10,752 nucleotides of DNA from contig CAJMMT010000032.1 of the NCBI GenBank assembly GCA_905214715.1, forward strand, positions 1 through 10,752, in the 5' to 3' direction. Source of the DNA: an uncultured bacterium. GTDB taxonomy: Bacteria; Bacteroidota; Bacteroidia; Bacteroidales; Muribaculaceae. The notes below the pieces were generated by a model. It was not told where the DNA came from. It saw nothing but the letters and a program-made list of their open reading frames with translations, and searched no databases. The position numbers and the translations under genes are program-made. Numbering within the stretch: the first letter of the stretch is position 1; each line of letters starts with the position of its first letter. Below, piece by piece: positions 1 through 6,031 of the stretch.

Positions 1-76
1 TCGCTGCGCTTAAGGCTTCGCTACCCCGCGGCTATTCTCTGCGTGCCCTCTACCGAGGCACGGGGCTACGCAAAAC
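1..76. repeat. Interspersed repeat segment at window edge
   Basis: A GC-rich non-coding stretch, truncated by the window edge. Positions 38-72 align without gaps to 9612-9646 with 29 of 35 bases identical. That second copy lies inside the insertion that interrupts the second repeat cassette. The shared core reads roughly 'ctctacc..gg.acg.ggctacgca'. Two copies at unrelated sites suggest an intergenic repeat family of this genome; its function is unknown. Confidence 0.6.
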
Positions 77-150
77 TCACAACTAAAAACTAACAACCTA
101 CAACTGAAAACTCAGAACTTACAACTAACAACTAACAACTAAAAACCCAC
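77..150. repeat. Degenerate AACAACT/AACTAAAA tandem array
   Basis: A low-complexity array built from variants of 'acaacta', 'aactaaaa' and 'aacttac', with C, A and T but almost no G. The cleanest part is the run of 'acaacta' units at about 120-140. It starts just after the GC-rich repeat and ends at the stop codon of the DUF4143 ATPase. It is probably slippage-generated filler; no terminator hairpin is visible in it. Confidence 0.6.
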
Positions 151-152
151 AG

Positions 153-1517
153 CTAAATAATATTCGAGATGGCATAAAGGGGGCAGACCTCTACTTTCCG
201 TACTGCTCCGGAAGCCTCCGTGTCTATGTACTCAAAGCGATTGAAATTCTCAAGCGAACATCTGATTGCTGATGACAGCCCTTTCTCCCGCATGAAAATC
301 CACAGACTTTTCATTCCCCCTTTCATTCCGGATTTAACCTCGATCGGAAGAATAATACCTTCTTTCGCCTCTACATAATCTACCTCCGCCTGAGAGTTTT
401 TAGCATTTCGAACCCAATAATACAATTCATGTCTGAGGTTCGGGGTTTTGTATCTTAAAATTTCAAGACCGGCAACCATCTCTGCCAAAGGACCTTTATT
501 GACTAAATCCGCAATATCGTCAGTCAGAATTTCTTTGGTAATCTTCGACACGTCTACCGCCGACATATTCAGCAACCGCAGCAAAAGTCCCGGATCAAGA
601 ATCAATATTTTACGATAGCTCAAATCAGATTCACTTCCCAACGGCACTCCGTTGGCATCTGTCTTTACCACTTGAATACATATTCCTGCAAGCAGAAGCA
701 TTTCAAGAGCTTTCTTAATTTCATCAGACCTGTAACCTCCGCCGACTTCCGAGTATGAGAATTTTTTGGTGACTTGAATTGCCGCGCTCCGTATCGTAAG
801 CCGTAAAAGAGTAGAATCTACCTTCTTTTTGTATTTCGGGAAATCATCCTCGTAACCGCTTATTATGTCATCTTGTATTTCCTGACATTGCAGATAATCG
901 TGAGTATCCACCCATTTCCCGACTGCCTCGGGCATTCCTCCTACAATGAAATATGATCTTACGAGTGAAATAAGTTTATTATGAAGGGGTTCCGACAATG
1001 GTTGTTCAGGAGAAGCCTTGCGCTTATAATCAAGTAACAGTGTTTCTCCATTGGCTTCCAGGAATTCATCAAAGGTCATAGGATACATATACATACTGTG
1101 TATCCTGCCAACTCCAAAGGTAGGCAGCTCTGCCAGAGCAAATTCAAGCAAGGAGCCGGCAGCGATGACATGCAGTTCAGGCATATCTTCCTTAAAGAAT
1201 CTCAAAGACATTATGGCCTCCTGACACTCCTGGATTTCATCAAGAAACAAAAGAGTCTGTCCCGGTACAATCGGCTTCGCGCATATCGCCGATATCTCGG
1301 ATACTATTCTCCCGACCACAAGATTGCTTTTGAATACACTCTTATACTCGGGTTGTTTTTCAAAGTTGATCTCTATAAAATTTTCAAATGATGCCCCAAG
1401 ATGACGTACCGCCGTCGATTTACCAACCTGTCTGGCACCTCTCAACAGCATCGGTTTATGCTCTTCCTTTTGAGCCCATTGCTCAAGATAACGGTCTATA
1501 ATTCTTCTATAATACAT
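153..1517 (-). CDS. AAA+ ATPase with DUF4143 domain
   Basis: A 454-residue protein of the widespread AAA_14/DUF4143 family. The N-terminal ATPase domain has a P-loop GARQVGKST (about 27-35), a Walker B LLFLDEIQ (89-96) and a sensor-like AAGSLLEF (119-126). The C-terminal part has the family's PD-(D/E)xK-like signature, E378-V-D380 followed by IEVKSG (E393, K395), which suggests a nuclease-type fold, though activity is unproven. I chose the ATG at 1517, giving MYYRRIIDRYL, a typical family start; a TTG two codons earlier is less likely. Length is normal for the family and nothing looks broken. The gene stands alone and diverges from the secreted-protein genes. It has its own promoter and a structured leader. 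Family members are often called accessory or defence-associated ATPases, but their physiological role is poorly known, so I assign no pathway. Confidence 0.93.
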   Translation of the reverse strand: MYYRRIIDRYLEQWAQKEEHKPMLLRGARQVGKSTAVRHLGASFENFIEINFEKQPEYKSVFKSNLVVGRIVSEISAICAKPIVPGQTLLFLDEIQECQEAIMSLRFFKEDMPELHVIAAGSLLEFALAELPTFGVGRIHSMYMYPMTFDEFLEANGETLLLDYKRKASPEQPLSEPLHNKLISLVRSYFIVGGMPEAVGKWVDTHDYLQCQEIQDDIISGYEDDFPKYKKKVDSTLLRLTIRSAAIQVTKKFSYSEVGGGYRSDEIKKALEMLLLAGICIQVVKTDANGVPLGSESDLSYRKILILDPGLLLRLLNMSAVDVSKITKEILTDDIADLVNKGPLAEMVAGLEILRYKTPNLRHELYYWVRNAKNSQAEVDYVEAKEGIILPIEVKSGMKGGMKSLWIFMREKGLSSAIRCSLENFNRFEYIDTEASGAVRKVEVCPLYAISNII

Positions 1518-1521
1518 AAGC

Positions 1522-1571
1522 AAGTGTTCAAATTTAACCGATAGTAAGTGTTTTGAATTTGAACACTTACT
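1522..1571 (-). promoter_or_regulatory. Mutually exclusive hairpins / operator in DUF4143 leader
   Basis: Two perfect inverted repeats share an arm. Pair one is 1543-1552 with 1562-1571 (10 bp, 9-nt loop). Pair two is 1522-1534 with 1556-1568 (13 bp, 21-nt loop). Both need 1562-1568, so in RNA only one can form. The second pairing covers the bases just 4 nt upstream of the ATG at 1517 and could hide the ribosome entry site. The same half-site, AAGTGTT followed by an A/T run, occurs three times and could equally be a DNA operator for a repressor or for the ATPase itself. Confidence 0.6.
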
Positions 1572-1603
1572 TAACGAAATACAGAGTCAAATAATCGGGG
1601 ATA

Positions 1604-1635
1604 CAAATATGGTAAAAAAACATCATATTATCAAA
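1604..1635 (-). promoter_or_regulatory. Putative promoter of DUF4143 gene
   Basis: On the minus strand, TTTG (1632-1635) is separated by exactly 20 nt from CATATTTG (1604-1611). This matches the Bacteroidetes primary-sigma pattern TTTG-N19-21-TAnnTTTG with one mismatch. A start site near 1597 would give a leader of about 80 nt carrying the whole inverted-repeat region. Confidence 0.55.
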
Positions 1636-1653
1636 TAATTAAGTAATAAATTC

Positions 1654-1738
1654 GTAAAAATCCAAAGACCTCAAAGGTCTATTTCTGTAAAAATCCAAAG
1701 ACCTTGAAGGCCGTTTTTCGTAAAAATCCAAAGACATC
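1654..1738. repeat. 33-bp tandem repeat, copy A (about 2.6 units)
   Basis: Units start at 1654, 1687 and 1720, an exact 33-bp period, each opening with 'gtaaaaatccaaagac'. The third unit departs after about 19 bp. The first unit holds a small perfect stem (1666-1671 with 1675-1680, loop caa) followed by a T-rich stretch, reminiscent of a weak terminator. The same unit occurs at 9509-9541 and 9542-9560, directly after the der terminator. There are no spacers between units, so this is not a CRISPR array. Confidence 0.85.
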
Positions 1739-1765
1739 GGGTATTGGAAGGTTCTTTTAATAAGG

Positions 1766-1894
1766 ATGACACCACAAAGCGAACTCGGAATGCGCAACCT
1801 GCCGATGGTGGGAATTTATAATCCGGAAGAAAACAAAGCGGCTGAACAGGAAGTCCGGAAATCTATACAAATAAAAGGAAGCGGATATAGATAA
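1766..1894 (+). pseudogene. Repeat-borne 42-codon reading frame, probable gene remnant
   Basis: An open frame starts at the ATG at 1766, preceded by an AAGG stretch, and ends with a TAA at 1894. It encodes 42 residues containing IYNPEENKAAE, then VRKSIQIK, and ending GYR. The same C-terminal frame and stop occur in the second cassette (9815-9919). Over the shared last 28 codons the copies differ by four substitutions, all amino-acid changing (Q/P, E/D, G/E, S/I), and none silent. This argues against selection on a peptide and for a decaying DNA repeat. The start is not shared: the second copy has CTG in place of ATG and is then interrupted. I do not recognise the parent protein; the end of a transposase or recombinase is possible but unsupported. 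Confidence 0.45.
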
Positions 1895-1991
1895 GATATT
1901 ATATCATCGTGCCTCAATCTGGAATTTTTCAAACGAGAAACCATCATAAATTATCAGTTGAAAAAATATTTTTATTTTTCTTTCCATTTTG

Positions 1992-2023
1992 TTTGGTTCT
2001 GTTGAAAGTTTATACTACCTTTA
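1992..2023 (+). promoter_or_regulatory. Cassette promoter, copy A
   Basis: TTTG (1992-1995), a 20-nt spacer, then TACCTTTA (2016-2023) match the Bacteroidetes TTTG-N20-TAnnTTTG promoter with a single change at the last base. An AT-rich tract at 1961-1981 could act as an UP-like element. The expected start near 2030 gives a leader of about 40 nt that contains the direct repeat 'aaacctat' (2029-2036 and 2049-2056). It serves the 2070 ORF and probably the secreted-protein genes downstream. Confidence 0.75.
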
Positions 2024-2069
2024 GCGCGAAACCTATGCCACTTATCATAAACCTATAATACTTGCCATC

Positions 2070-2192
2070 ATGAAAAAATTCACAATCCTTTCTTTATTTA
2101 CGTTCCTTGCAGTCTCGGCCACGGCCCAGATACACGTGTTGCAGAACGGACATGTGATAATCAGAAAGGGAATTATCCCGATAACTACCTAA
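2070..2192 (+). CDS. 40-residue signal-peptide ORF, truncated gene or leader peptide
   Basis: The ATG at 2070 lies at the end of the repeat cassette and opens a 40-codon frame. Its first 20 residues, starting MKKFTILSLF and reaching SATAQ, are a clear Sec signal peptide with likely cleavage at ATA|Q. Only about 20 residues (IHVLQNGHVI and a short tail) follow before the TAA. The first eight codons equal those of the gene at 10095, which continues into a full secreted domain. This copy is therefore either the beheaded start of a lost secreted protein or a short leader ORF. The next CDS starts 11 nt after its stop, in another frame, so translational coupling is possible. No Shine-Dalgarno is visible, which is normal in Bacteroidetes. 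Confidence 0.6.
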   Translation: MKKFTILSLFTFLAVSATAQIHVLQNGHVIIRKGIIPITT

Positions 2193-2203
2193 TTAATACC
2201 ATT

Positions 2204-3742
2204 ATGAAACATAAAGATATAGCAACAAGAGGAATCGCTAATATTGTTATAGTCCTTTCCTTTTTTGTCGGAGCGCGTGCCGGGCTGATCCGCGAAGACC
2301 GGGTCTGGACATACATGGTGAACGCCACTTCCCGTTGCATGCATCCCCCATTCGCAGGCACTACCGGCGATTTCATGGTAATGCGTATGACGTTTGACGG
2401 TACTAAGGAGTTCAACGGACAGACATACCACTGTTTCACCAATGTAGGCAATGATCACTATAACGGCACCTATAGGTCAAAGCCTGTCATTACGCGCACT
2501 TTTATCGACGAACCTTTCCTCGTAAGGGAGGAGGAGGGCAAGGTATATGTGGTGGAACGCGATATGCCAGGTGTAACCGCCTATATGCAAGGGGGGCCTT
2601 GGCTTTTCGGATCGGACGAGGTGCTTATGTACGATTTCAACGCCCGGGAAGGAGAGTCTTTCATGTCGGTGTCGACATCGTTTTTGCTGGACAGGGCTAA
2701 GGCAAAGGTGAAATCGATATCGCAGGTCCGCGTTGGCGATGAACAGAAAAGAATGTACCTGCTTGAATTTGACTACACCCGGGACAGCAATATAATAGAG
2801 GACATTGGGGTAGCGGACAATGGTTTCCTTACTTTCTTCGATTGCTGGGATATTGCAGGAGATAATGACCGTATATATCCATTTGATGTACCGATTCATC
2901 AGGATATAAGATTCGTCAATTACGCCGATACCGACGGAAATATTCTGTATGGCGATGCCGTCAAGGTTCCCTGTACTCTTATTCCGGAGCTCAGAACTCT
3001 AATATCGGAAGACAGGATATGGGAATATGTGCGTGTGTCGGAAAGCGGGTCAATGACATTTGAACGTTTCCGTTTCGACGGACAGTCGGAAATCGGGGGA
3101 AAGATATACGGCAGATTGATGAAATCGGAATCGGACAGATCCATAAAAGGCGCTTCAGGACATTCCGATATTGAAATAGTGTCGGGGTCCGAGTCGTTGG
3201 CCGCTTTCGTGAGGGAAGAGGACGGGAAGGTATTCGTTATGTCCGCCGCATCCTTTTCAGATATGGTAAATGAAACGGAAGAAGTGCTGCTGTATGATTT
3301 TTGTCCTGTGGTGAACACACATTTCCAGCTACCCGTCTCAGACTCCCGAGGTTATGTTTCGCAGAGGGAACTGGTTTGCAAAGAGATGAAAGTAGAAAAA
3401 CTGGACAATGGACTCTACTATCATTGTTTGGCGAAGGACAACGACAGCGATAATGGATATGAGTATATCGAGGAATTCGGCAACCTGGGATATGGCAATC
3501 TGATAGAATTCGCAGATGGCGATACCGAAGCGCAATATGGTAATCAGAAGCTGAATTTTGTATACGACAAAGAGGGGAACGTGCTCTATACGGGCGAAGG
3601 TCTAATTTCGGAAGGGGCTTCGGTTCAGCGTATCTCAAGCGGCAATACGGAAACGGTTATGTATGATTTGTTCGGCAGAAGAGTCGCGACACCGCAGAAA
3701 GGTTCCATATACATAAAAGATGGCAAAAAGGAGGTGTTTTAA
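2204..3742 (+). CDS. Secreted two-repeat protein with C-terminal sorting-like tail
   Basis: A 512-residue protein that I cannot assign to a named family. An N-terminal signal peptide has a hydrophobic core at about 11-22 and likely cleavage after ARA (residue 26). The mature part is a tandem duplication offset by roughly 230-240 residues: LIREDRVWTY (28-37) pairs with LISEDRIWEY (266-275); FDG at 64-66 with 291-293; VREEEGKVYV (107-116) with VREEDGKVFV (336-345); EVLMYDF (139-145) with EVLLYDF (360-366); DGNILYG (244-250) with EGNVLYT (457-463). Alternating hydrophobic and polar residues suggest beta-sheet domains. The end, MYDLFGRRV (486-494) then PQKGSIYIKDGKK, is the short C-terminal module common on Bacteroidales secreted proteins and similar to type IX secretion tails. 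The protein is probably exported to the periplasm or surface. It shares the 'W..., E.G.VY, DFN' plan with the products at 3949 and 10095. Confidence 0.85.
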   Translation: MKHKDIATRGIANIVIVLSFFVGARAGLIREDRVWTYMVNATSRCMHPPFAGTTGDFMVMRMTFDGTKEFNGQTYHCFTNVGNDHYNGTYRSKPVITRTFIDEPFLVREEEGKVYVVERDMPGVTAYMQGGPWLFGSDEVLMYDFNAREGESFMSVSTSFLLDRAKAKVKSISQVRVGDEQKRMYLLEFDYTRDSNIIEDIGVADNGFLTFFDCWDIAGDNDRIYPFDVPIHQDIRFVNYADTDGNILYGDAVKVPCTLIPELRTLISEDRIWEYVRVSESGSMTFERFRFDGQSEIGGKIYGRLMKSESDRSIKGASGHSDIEIVSGSESLAAFVREEDGKVFVMSAASFSDMVNETEEVLLYDFCPVVNTHFQLPVSDSRGYVSQRELVCKEMKVEKLDNGLYYHCLAKDNDSDNGYEYIEEFGNLGYGNLIEFADGDTEAQYGNQKLNFVYDKEGNVLYTGEGLISEGASVQRISSGNTETVMYDLFGRRVATPQKGSIYIKDGKKEVF

Positions 3743-3800
3743 TGGACCAAGTGGAGTGCAGATGCATAAATACCCGACAGGTTTAGAACGCGCATCTTAG

Positions 3801-3920
3801 AATCAGAAAGAAAGAGCACTTGTAAGCGGAGGCAAGCTGGAGATAGAGGCGGAAGAGATAATTCTTGGTTCAGGAGTAACATTCAAGAAGGGGGCGGAGG
3901 TGATTATTACAAATAACTGA
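3801..3920 (+). pseudogene. C-terminal remnant of a secreted repeat protein
   Basis: A 39-codon frame between a TAG (3798-3800) and a TGA (3918-3920), without a start codon. It reads ...SGGKLEIEAEEIILGSGVTF, then KKGAEVIITNN at the end. The pattern 'GG.L.I.A..I.LG.GV.FKKGA.V' is the kind of short beta-strand repeat that ends many Bacteroidetes cell-surface proteins. It is most likely the tail of a decayed gene. It lies in the same strand and frame as the 2070 signal-peptide ORF, so both could be the ends of one old gene replaced in its middle, but that is speculation. The 3743-3800 stretch shows nothing else recognisable. Confidence 0.5.
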
Positions 3921-3948
3921 TTTCATTTATCAAATAATGGATACGATT

Positions 3949-4683
3949 ATGAAGCGGTTCTTATTTATAATTTTTCAGGTGTGCTTTCTCGTTGCTTTTG
4001 CGCAAGAAGCAACTCCCAAGCCCTTCTTCTCCATAGACAAGAAATGGGTGGTACACACATGGTATGTTGGGAATCTACATCCTAATAGAGATCGTACTTT
4101 CATAGTAACCGACAGCGAGGTGTCTGACGGTCGCGAGATCTTTACGATCTGCGAGATAATGTCTGACAATGAAACAACCGTCGCGGGACGGGGGTATGAA
4201 GAGGACGGCATCGTGTATGCCGAGGCAGGGAAAGGGTTCACCCCTGTTTTTAATTTCAATGCCAACCCCGGAGACCGGTTGCAACGTACACTATGTTCCG
4301 GTCCGGTCGATAGTTTTGCCGAAGTGCTTTCGGTAAGTCGCGAGAACATTATGGGAATTGATCGGAAGGTCCTGACCGTATCGATTGATGGACACGGGCC
4401 TTTTCTATGGTTCGAAGGAATTGGAAGCATGTCTCCCAGATATGATACATTAGACGAAGACGCATTGCCCTCCGATGGTTCCCAGGTGGAATTGAAGGAA
4501 TGTTACGAAGGTGACCTCTGCATATTCTCTCGGAATGAATACTTCGGCGACGGTGTGGAGGAGCATCTCGCCGCCACTGACGAAGACCAGAATGCCATGA
4601 CGGACCTGAGCGGCAAAAAAATAAAGAACCCGCGGAAAGGAGACATATATATCAAAGGGGGCAAGAAGATCATAAACCGATAA
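3949..4683 (+). CDS. Secreted single-domain relative with sorting-like tail
   Basis: A 244-residue protein of unrecognised family. I chose the ATG at 3949 because it begins a good signal peptide (MKRFLFIIFQ, cleavage at AFA|Q after residue 18); an ATG at 3937 would add four residues. The mature domain follows the same order as the partial protein at 10095: KKWVV (31-35), EEDGIVYAE (84-92), FNFNANPGD (101-109), GIDRKVLTV (136-144), WFEGIGSM (154-161) and C185..GDLCIF (189-193). The end, MTDLSGKKIKNPRKGDIYIK, repeats the C-terminal module of the 2204 product. It follows that gene by about 200 bp with no clear promoter of its own, so read-through from the cassette promoter is likely. Extracytoplasmic location is inferred from the signal peptide; function is unknown. 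Confidence 0.82.
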   Translation: MKRFLFIIFQVCFLVAFAQEATPKPFFSIDKKWVVHTWYVGNLHPNRDRTFIVTDSEVSDGREIFTICEIMSDNETTVAGRGYEEDGIVYAEAGKGFTPVFNFNANPGDRLQRTLCSGPVDSFAEVLSVSRENIMGIDRKVLTVSIDGHGPFLWFEGIGSMSPRYDTLDEDALPSDGSQVELKECYEGDLCIFSRNEYFGDGVEEHLAATDEDQNAMTDLSGKKIKNPRKGDIYIKGGKKIINR

Positions 4684-4745
4684 CCTCCGGAATGACCATC
4701 GGTGGGGCAGACTGAAAGAACCGTGTGAAGCCCCAATAAAAAGAA

Positions 4746-4773
4746 AGAGATGCTTTTTCGCAAAAGCATCTCT
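4746..4773 (-). terminator. Strong hairpin, minus-oriented or bidirectional terminator
   Basis: A perfect 12-bp stem (4746-4757 with 4762-4773) and a tetraloop tcgc. On the minus strand it is followed by TTCTTTTT, the form of an intrinsic terminator; on the plus strand no T-run follows. It lies 62 bp after the 3949 gene, so it may end that transcript weakly while blocking antisense transcription from the right. Confidence 0.6.
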
Positions 4774-5035
4774 CCATCTATAACCAAAATTCAAGTACAA
4801 AATGTATTCCGCTGCGTCCCGGCTCTTCACAGAATGGGAATCGCAGAAAGTTGTACGCGAAATTACAACGAAAGAGATGCAAAAGCCAATAAAATTAAGT
4901 TAATATTCTATAAATCAATTGTTAATAACGATTAACAGCAACTTAAACAGATAAAAGCGGGCAACCGGGCAGATTCGGGGCAACTTTAACAATCGCCGCA
5001 TACGAGTGGAAATTTAACAATTTTAAGCCTAAACC
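4774..5035. other. AT-rich intergenic region upstream of the housekeeping operon
   Basis: I see no convincing gene. A 61-codon open frame over 4750-4935 starts inside the terminator hairpin and resembles nothing. Possible protein-binding sites are the palindrome gttaat-aacg-attaac (4921-4936) and two direct copies of tttaacaat (4985-4993 and 5013-5021), 28 bp apart and just upstream of the operon promoter. Confidence 0.4.
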
Positions 5036-5067
5036 TTTGGCTAACGACAAGTTTTTAGCTAACTTTG
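5036..5067 (+). promoter_or_regulatory. Promoter of yceD-rpmF-fabH-era-der operon
   Basis: TTTG (5036-5039), exactly 20 nt, then TAACTTTG (5060-5067) give a full match to the Bacteroidetes TTTG-N19-21-TAnnTTTG promoter. The start site should be near 5074. The short leader would begin with a hairpin at 5079-5100 (8 pairs including two G-U, loop tcttcg) that ends 9 nt before the yceD ATG. Confidence 0.85.
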
Positions 5068-5109
5068 CCGTGATTTTCGGTGTCCCTCTTCGGGGGCGCC
5101 CGTATATGT

Positions 5110-5640
5110 ATGGGAAAATTCACACAATATAAGGTACAGCTCGCCTCGTTGGCGGATGGTCATCACGAGCAGGATTTCCACATAGACACGGAGTTTTTCA
5201 AGAATATGGAGAACACCGATGTCCACTTTTCCAATGTGGACGTACATCTGGATCTGGAAAAGAAGCGGGACGTTTACGACTGCACGTTCCACTGCAAGGG
5301 TATGATGCAGATACCGTGTGACCGCTGTCTCGACCCGCTTGACCATGAGGTCGACACCACCTACCATATAATGGTAAAGTATGGAGATGAGTATAACGAC
5401 GAGAGCGACGACCTGCTTGTGATACCCTACAGCAACAGCTATCTGAACGTAGCATATATGCTCTATGACACATTGCTGCTGACGATACCGTTGCGGCACG
5501 TTCATCCCCAGGGCAAATGCAACCGCGCCATGGCGGCGGCCCTGAACAAGCACAACGCCCATATCCGGGACGCCGAAGCGGCCGAGAGCATGGACGACAT
5601 AGACAACGAAATATCCGACGAAGAGGCTTCCGACAACTGA
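5110..5640 (+). CDS. yceD: YceD/DUF177 protein, 23S rRNA accumulation factor
   Basis: A 176-residue member of the YceD/DUF177 family. In bacteria and plastids, family members are linked to 23S rRNA accumulation and large-subunit assembly, and the gene typically precedes rpmF, as here. The start at the ATG at 5110 gives MGKFTQYKVQLASL, a typical Bacteroidetes beginning; a GTG at 5080 would extend the protein into the leader hairpin and is rejected. The family signature PCDRCLDPLD is visible at about 66-75, with its Cys-x2-Cys pair. The C-terminal tail is very acidic (ending near DEEASDN) and probably disordered. It is the first gene of the operon, 90 nt before rpmF. The molecular activity of the family is not settled. 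Confidence 0.93.
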   Translation: MGKFTQYKVQLASLADGHHEQDFHIDTEFFKNMENTDVHFSNVDVHLDLEKKRDVYDCTFHCKGMMQIPCDRCLDPLDHEVDTTYHIMVKYGDEYNDESDDLLVIPYSNSYLNVAYMLYDTLLLTIPLRHVHPQGKCNRAMAAALNKHNAHIRDAEAAESMDDIDNEISDEEASDN

Positions 5641-5641
5641 C

Positions 5642-5712
5642 CCCGGTAAAGAGGAACCTCATCGGCGACACAAAAACAGAATAACAATAACCTACCGGGC
5701 TCTACGGAGCCC
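5642..5712 (+). promoter_or_regulatory. Alternative RNA pairings in the yceD-rpmF gap
   Basis: The gap holds a perfect 6-bp hairpin (5697-5702 with 5707-5712, loop tacg) ending 17 nt before rpmF. A competing 7-bp pairing joins 5642-5648 to 5693-5699. They share 5697-5699 and cannot both form fully. This could be a control element for L32 synthesis, or simply chance. Confidence 0.35.
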
Positions 5713-5729
5713 CATAACAGAAGAAGAAA

Positions 5730-5915
5730 ATGGCACATCCTAAACGCAGACAATCCCACACCAGGACCGCAAAACGCCGCACCCACGACAAGGCGCTCAT
5801 CCCGACTCTGGCCATTTGCCCGAATTGTGGCGCTTGGCACGTTTTCCACACCATCTGTGGCGAATGTGGCTATTATCGCGGCAAACTCGTAATCGACAAG
5901 GCAGCCAACGCCTGA
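5730..5915 (+). CDS. rpmF: 50S ribosomal protein L32
   Basis: A complete 61-residue L32. The basic start MAHPKRRQSHTRTAKRRTH is the typical rRNA-contacting segment. It is followed by a zinc ribbon with four cysteines (CPNCG at about 30-34 and CGECG at about 43-47), so this is the zinc-binding (C+) form. It is a structural protein of the large ribosomal subunit, near the peptidyl-transferase region. Placement after yceD and before fabH is the common bacterial arrangement, tying ribosome production to fatty-acid synthesis. Length is normal. Translation may depend on the structured gap upstream. Confidence 0.98.
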   Translation: MAHPKRRQSHTRTAKRRTHDKALIPTLAICPNCGAWHVFHTICGECGYYRGKLVIDKAANA

Positions 5916-5940
5916 TAACACGAGCTGAGTAAATCAGTGT

Positions 5941-5959
5941 CCCTCCCGGGCCGGGAGGG
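5941..5959 (+). other. GC-rich hairpin in the rpmF-fabH gap
   Basis: A perfect 8-bp stem (5941-5948 with 5952-5959, loop ggc) made almost entirely of G and C. No T-run follows, so it is not a standard terminator. A second stem, 5965-5971 with 5987-5993 (7 bp), comes right after. Attenuation, RNA processing or 3'-end protection of the yceD-rpmF segment are possible roles. Confidence 0.5.
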
Positions 5960-6031
5960 GCGCCGAAACCTGCTTTCACACACGCGAGGTTTCACGATAA
6001 ATCTTTGTCGGAATAACACTCTTAGAGAAAA

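Larger units (their letters stand above)
1687..2113 (+). repeat. Promoter/signal-peptide repeat cassette, copy A
   Basis: This segment is repeated in direct orientation at 9509-10138, where an insertion of about 210 bp splits it. It contains 33-bp repeat units, the remnant frame, an AT-rich stretch, a promoter, a leader, and the first codons of a signal-peptide gene. The best-preserved part, 1962-2094 against 9987-10119, is 133 bp with 3 mismatches and no gaps. Similarity continues more weakly through the signal-peptide codons ('gttccttgca') and then ends. Confidence 0.9.

Noticed and set aside
1098..1391. 97-codon plus-strand ORF
   Set aside because: It lies fully opposite the well-supported DUF4143 ATPase and shows no recognisable domain.
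1654..1738. Possible CRISPR-like array of 33-bp units
   Set aside because: The units are directly adjacent with no spacers, number fewer than three, and no cas genes are present.
4750..4935. 61-codon plus-strand ORF in the intergenic region
   Set aside because: It starts inside the 4746-4773 hairpin, has no promoter or known motif, and its composition looks like chance.
5080..5109. GTG start extending yceD by 10 residues
   Set aside because: The extension overlaps the leader hairpin and the expected transcript start; MGKFTQYKVQL at 5110 is the typical family start.
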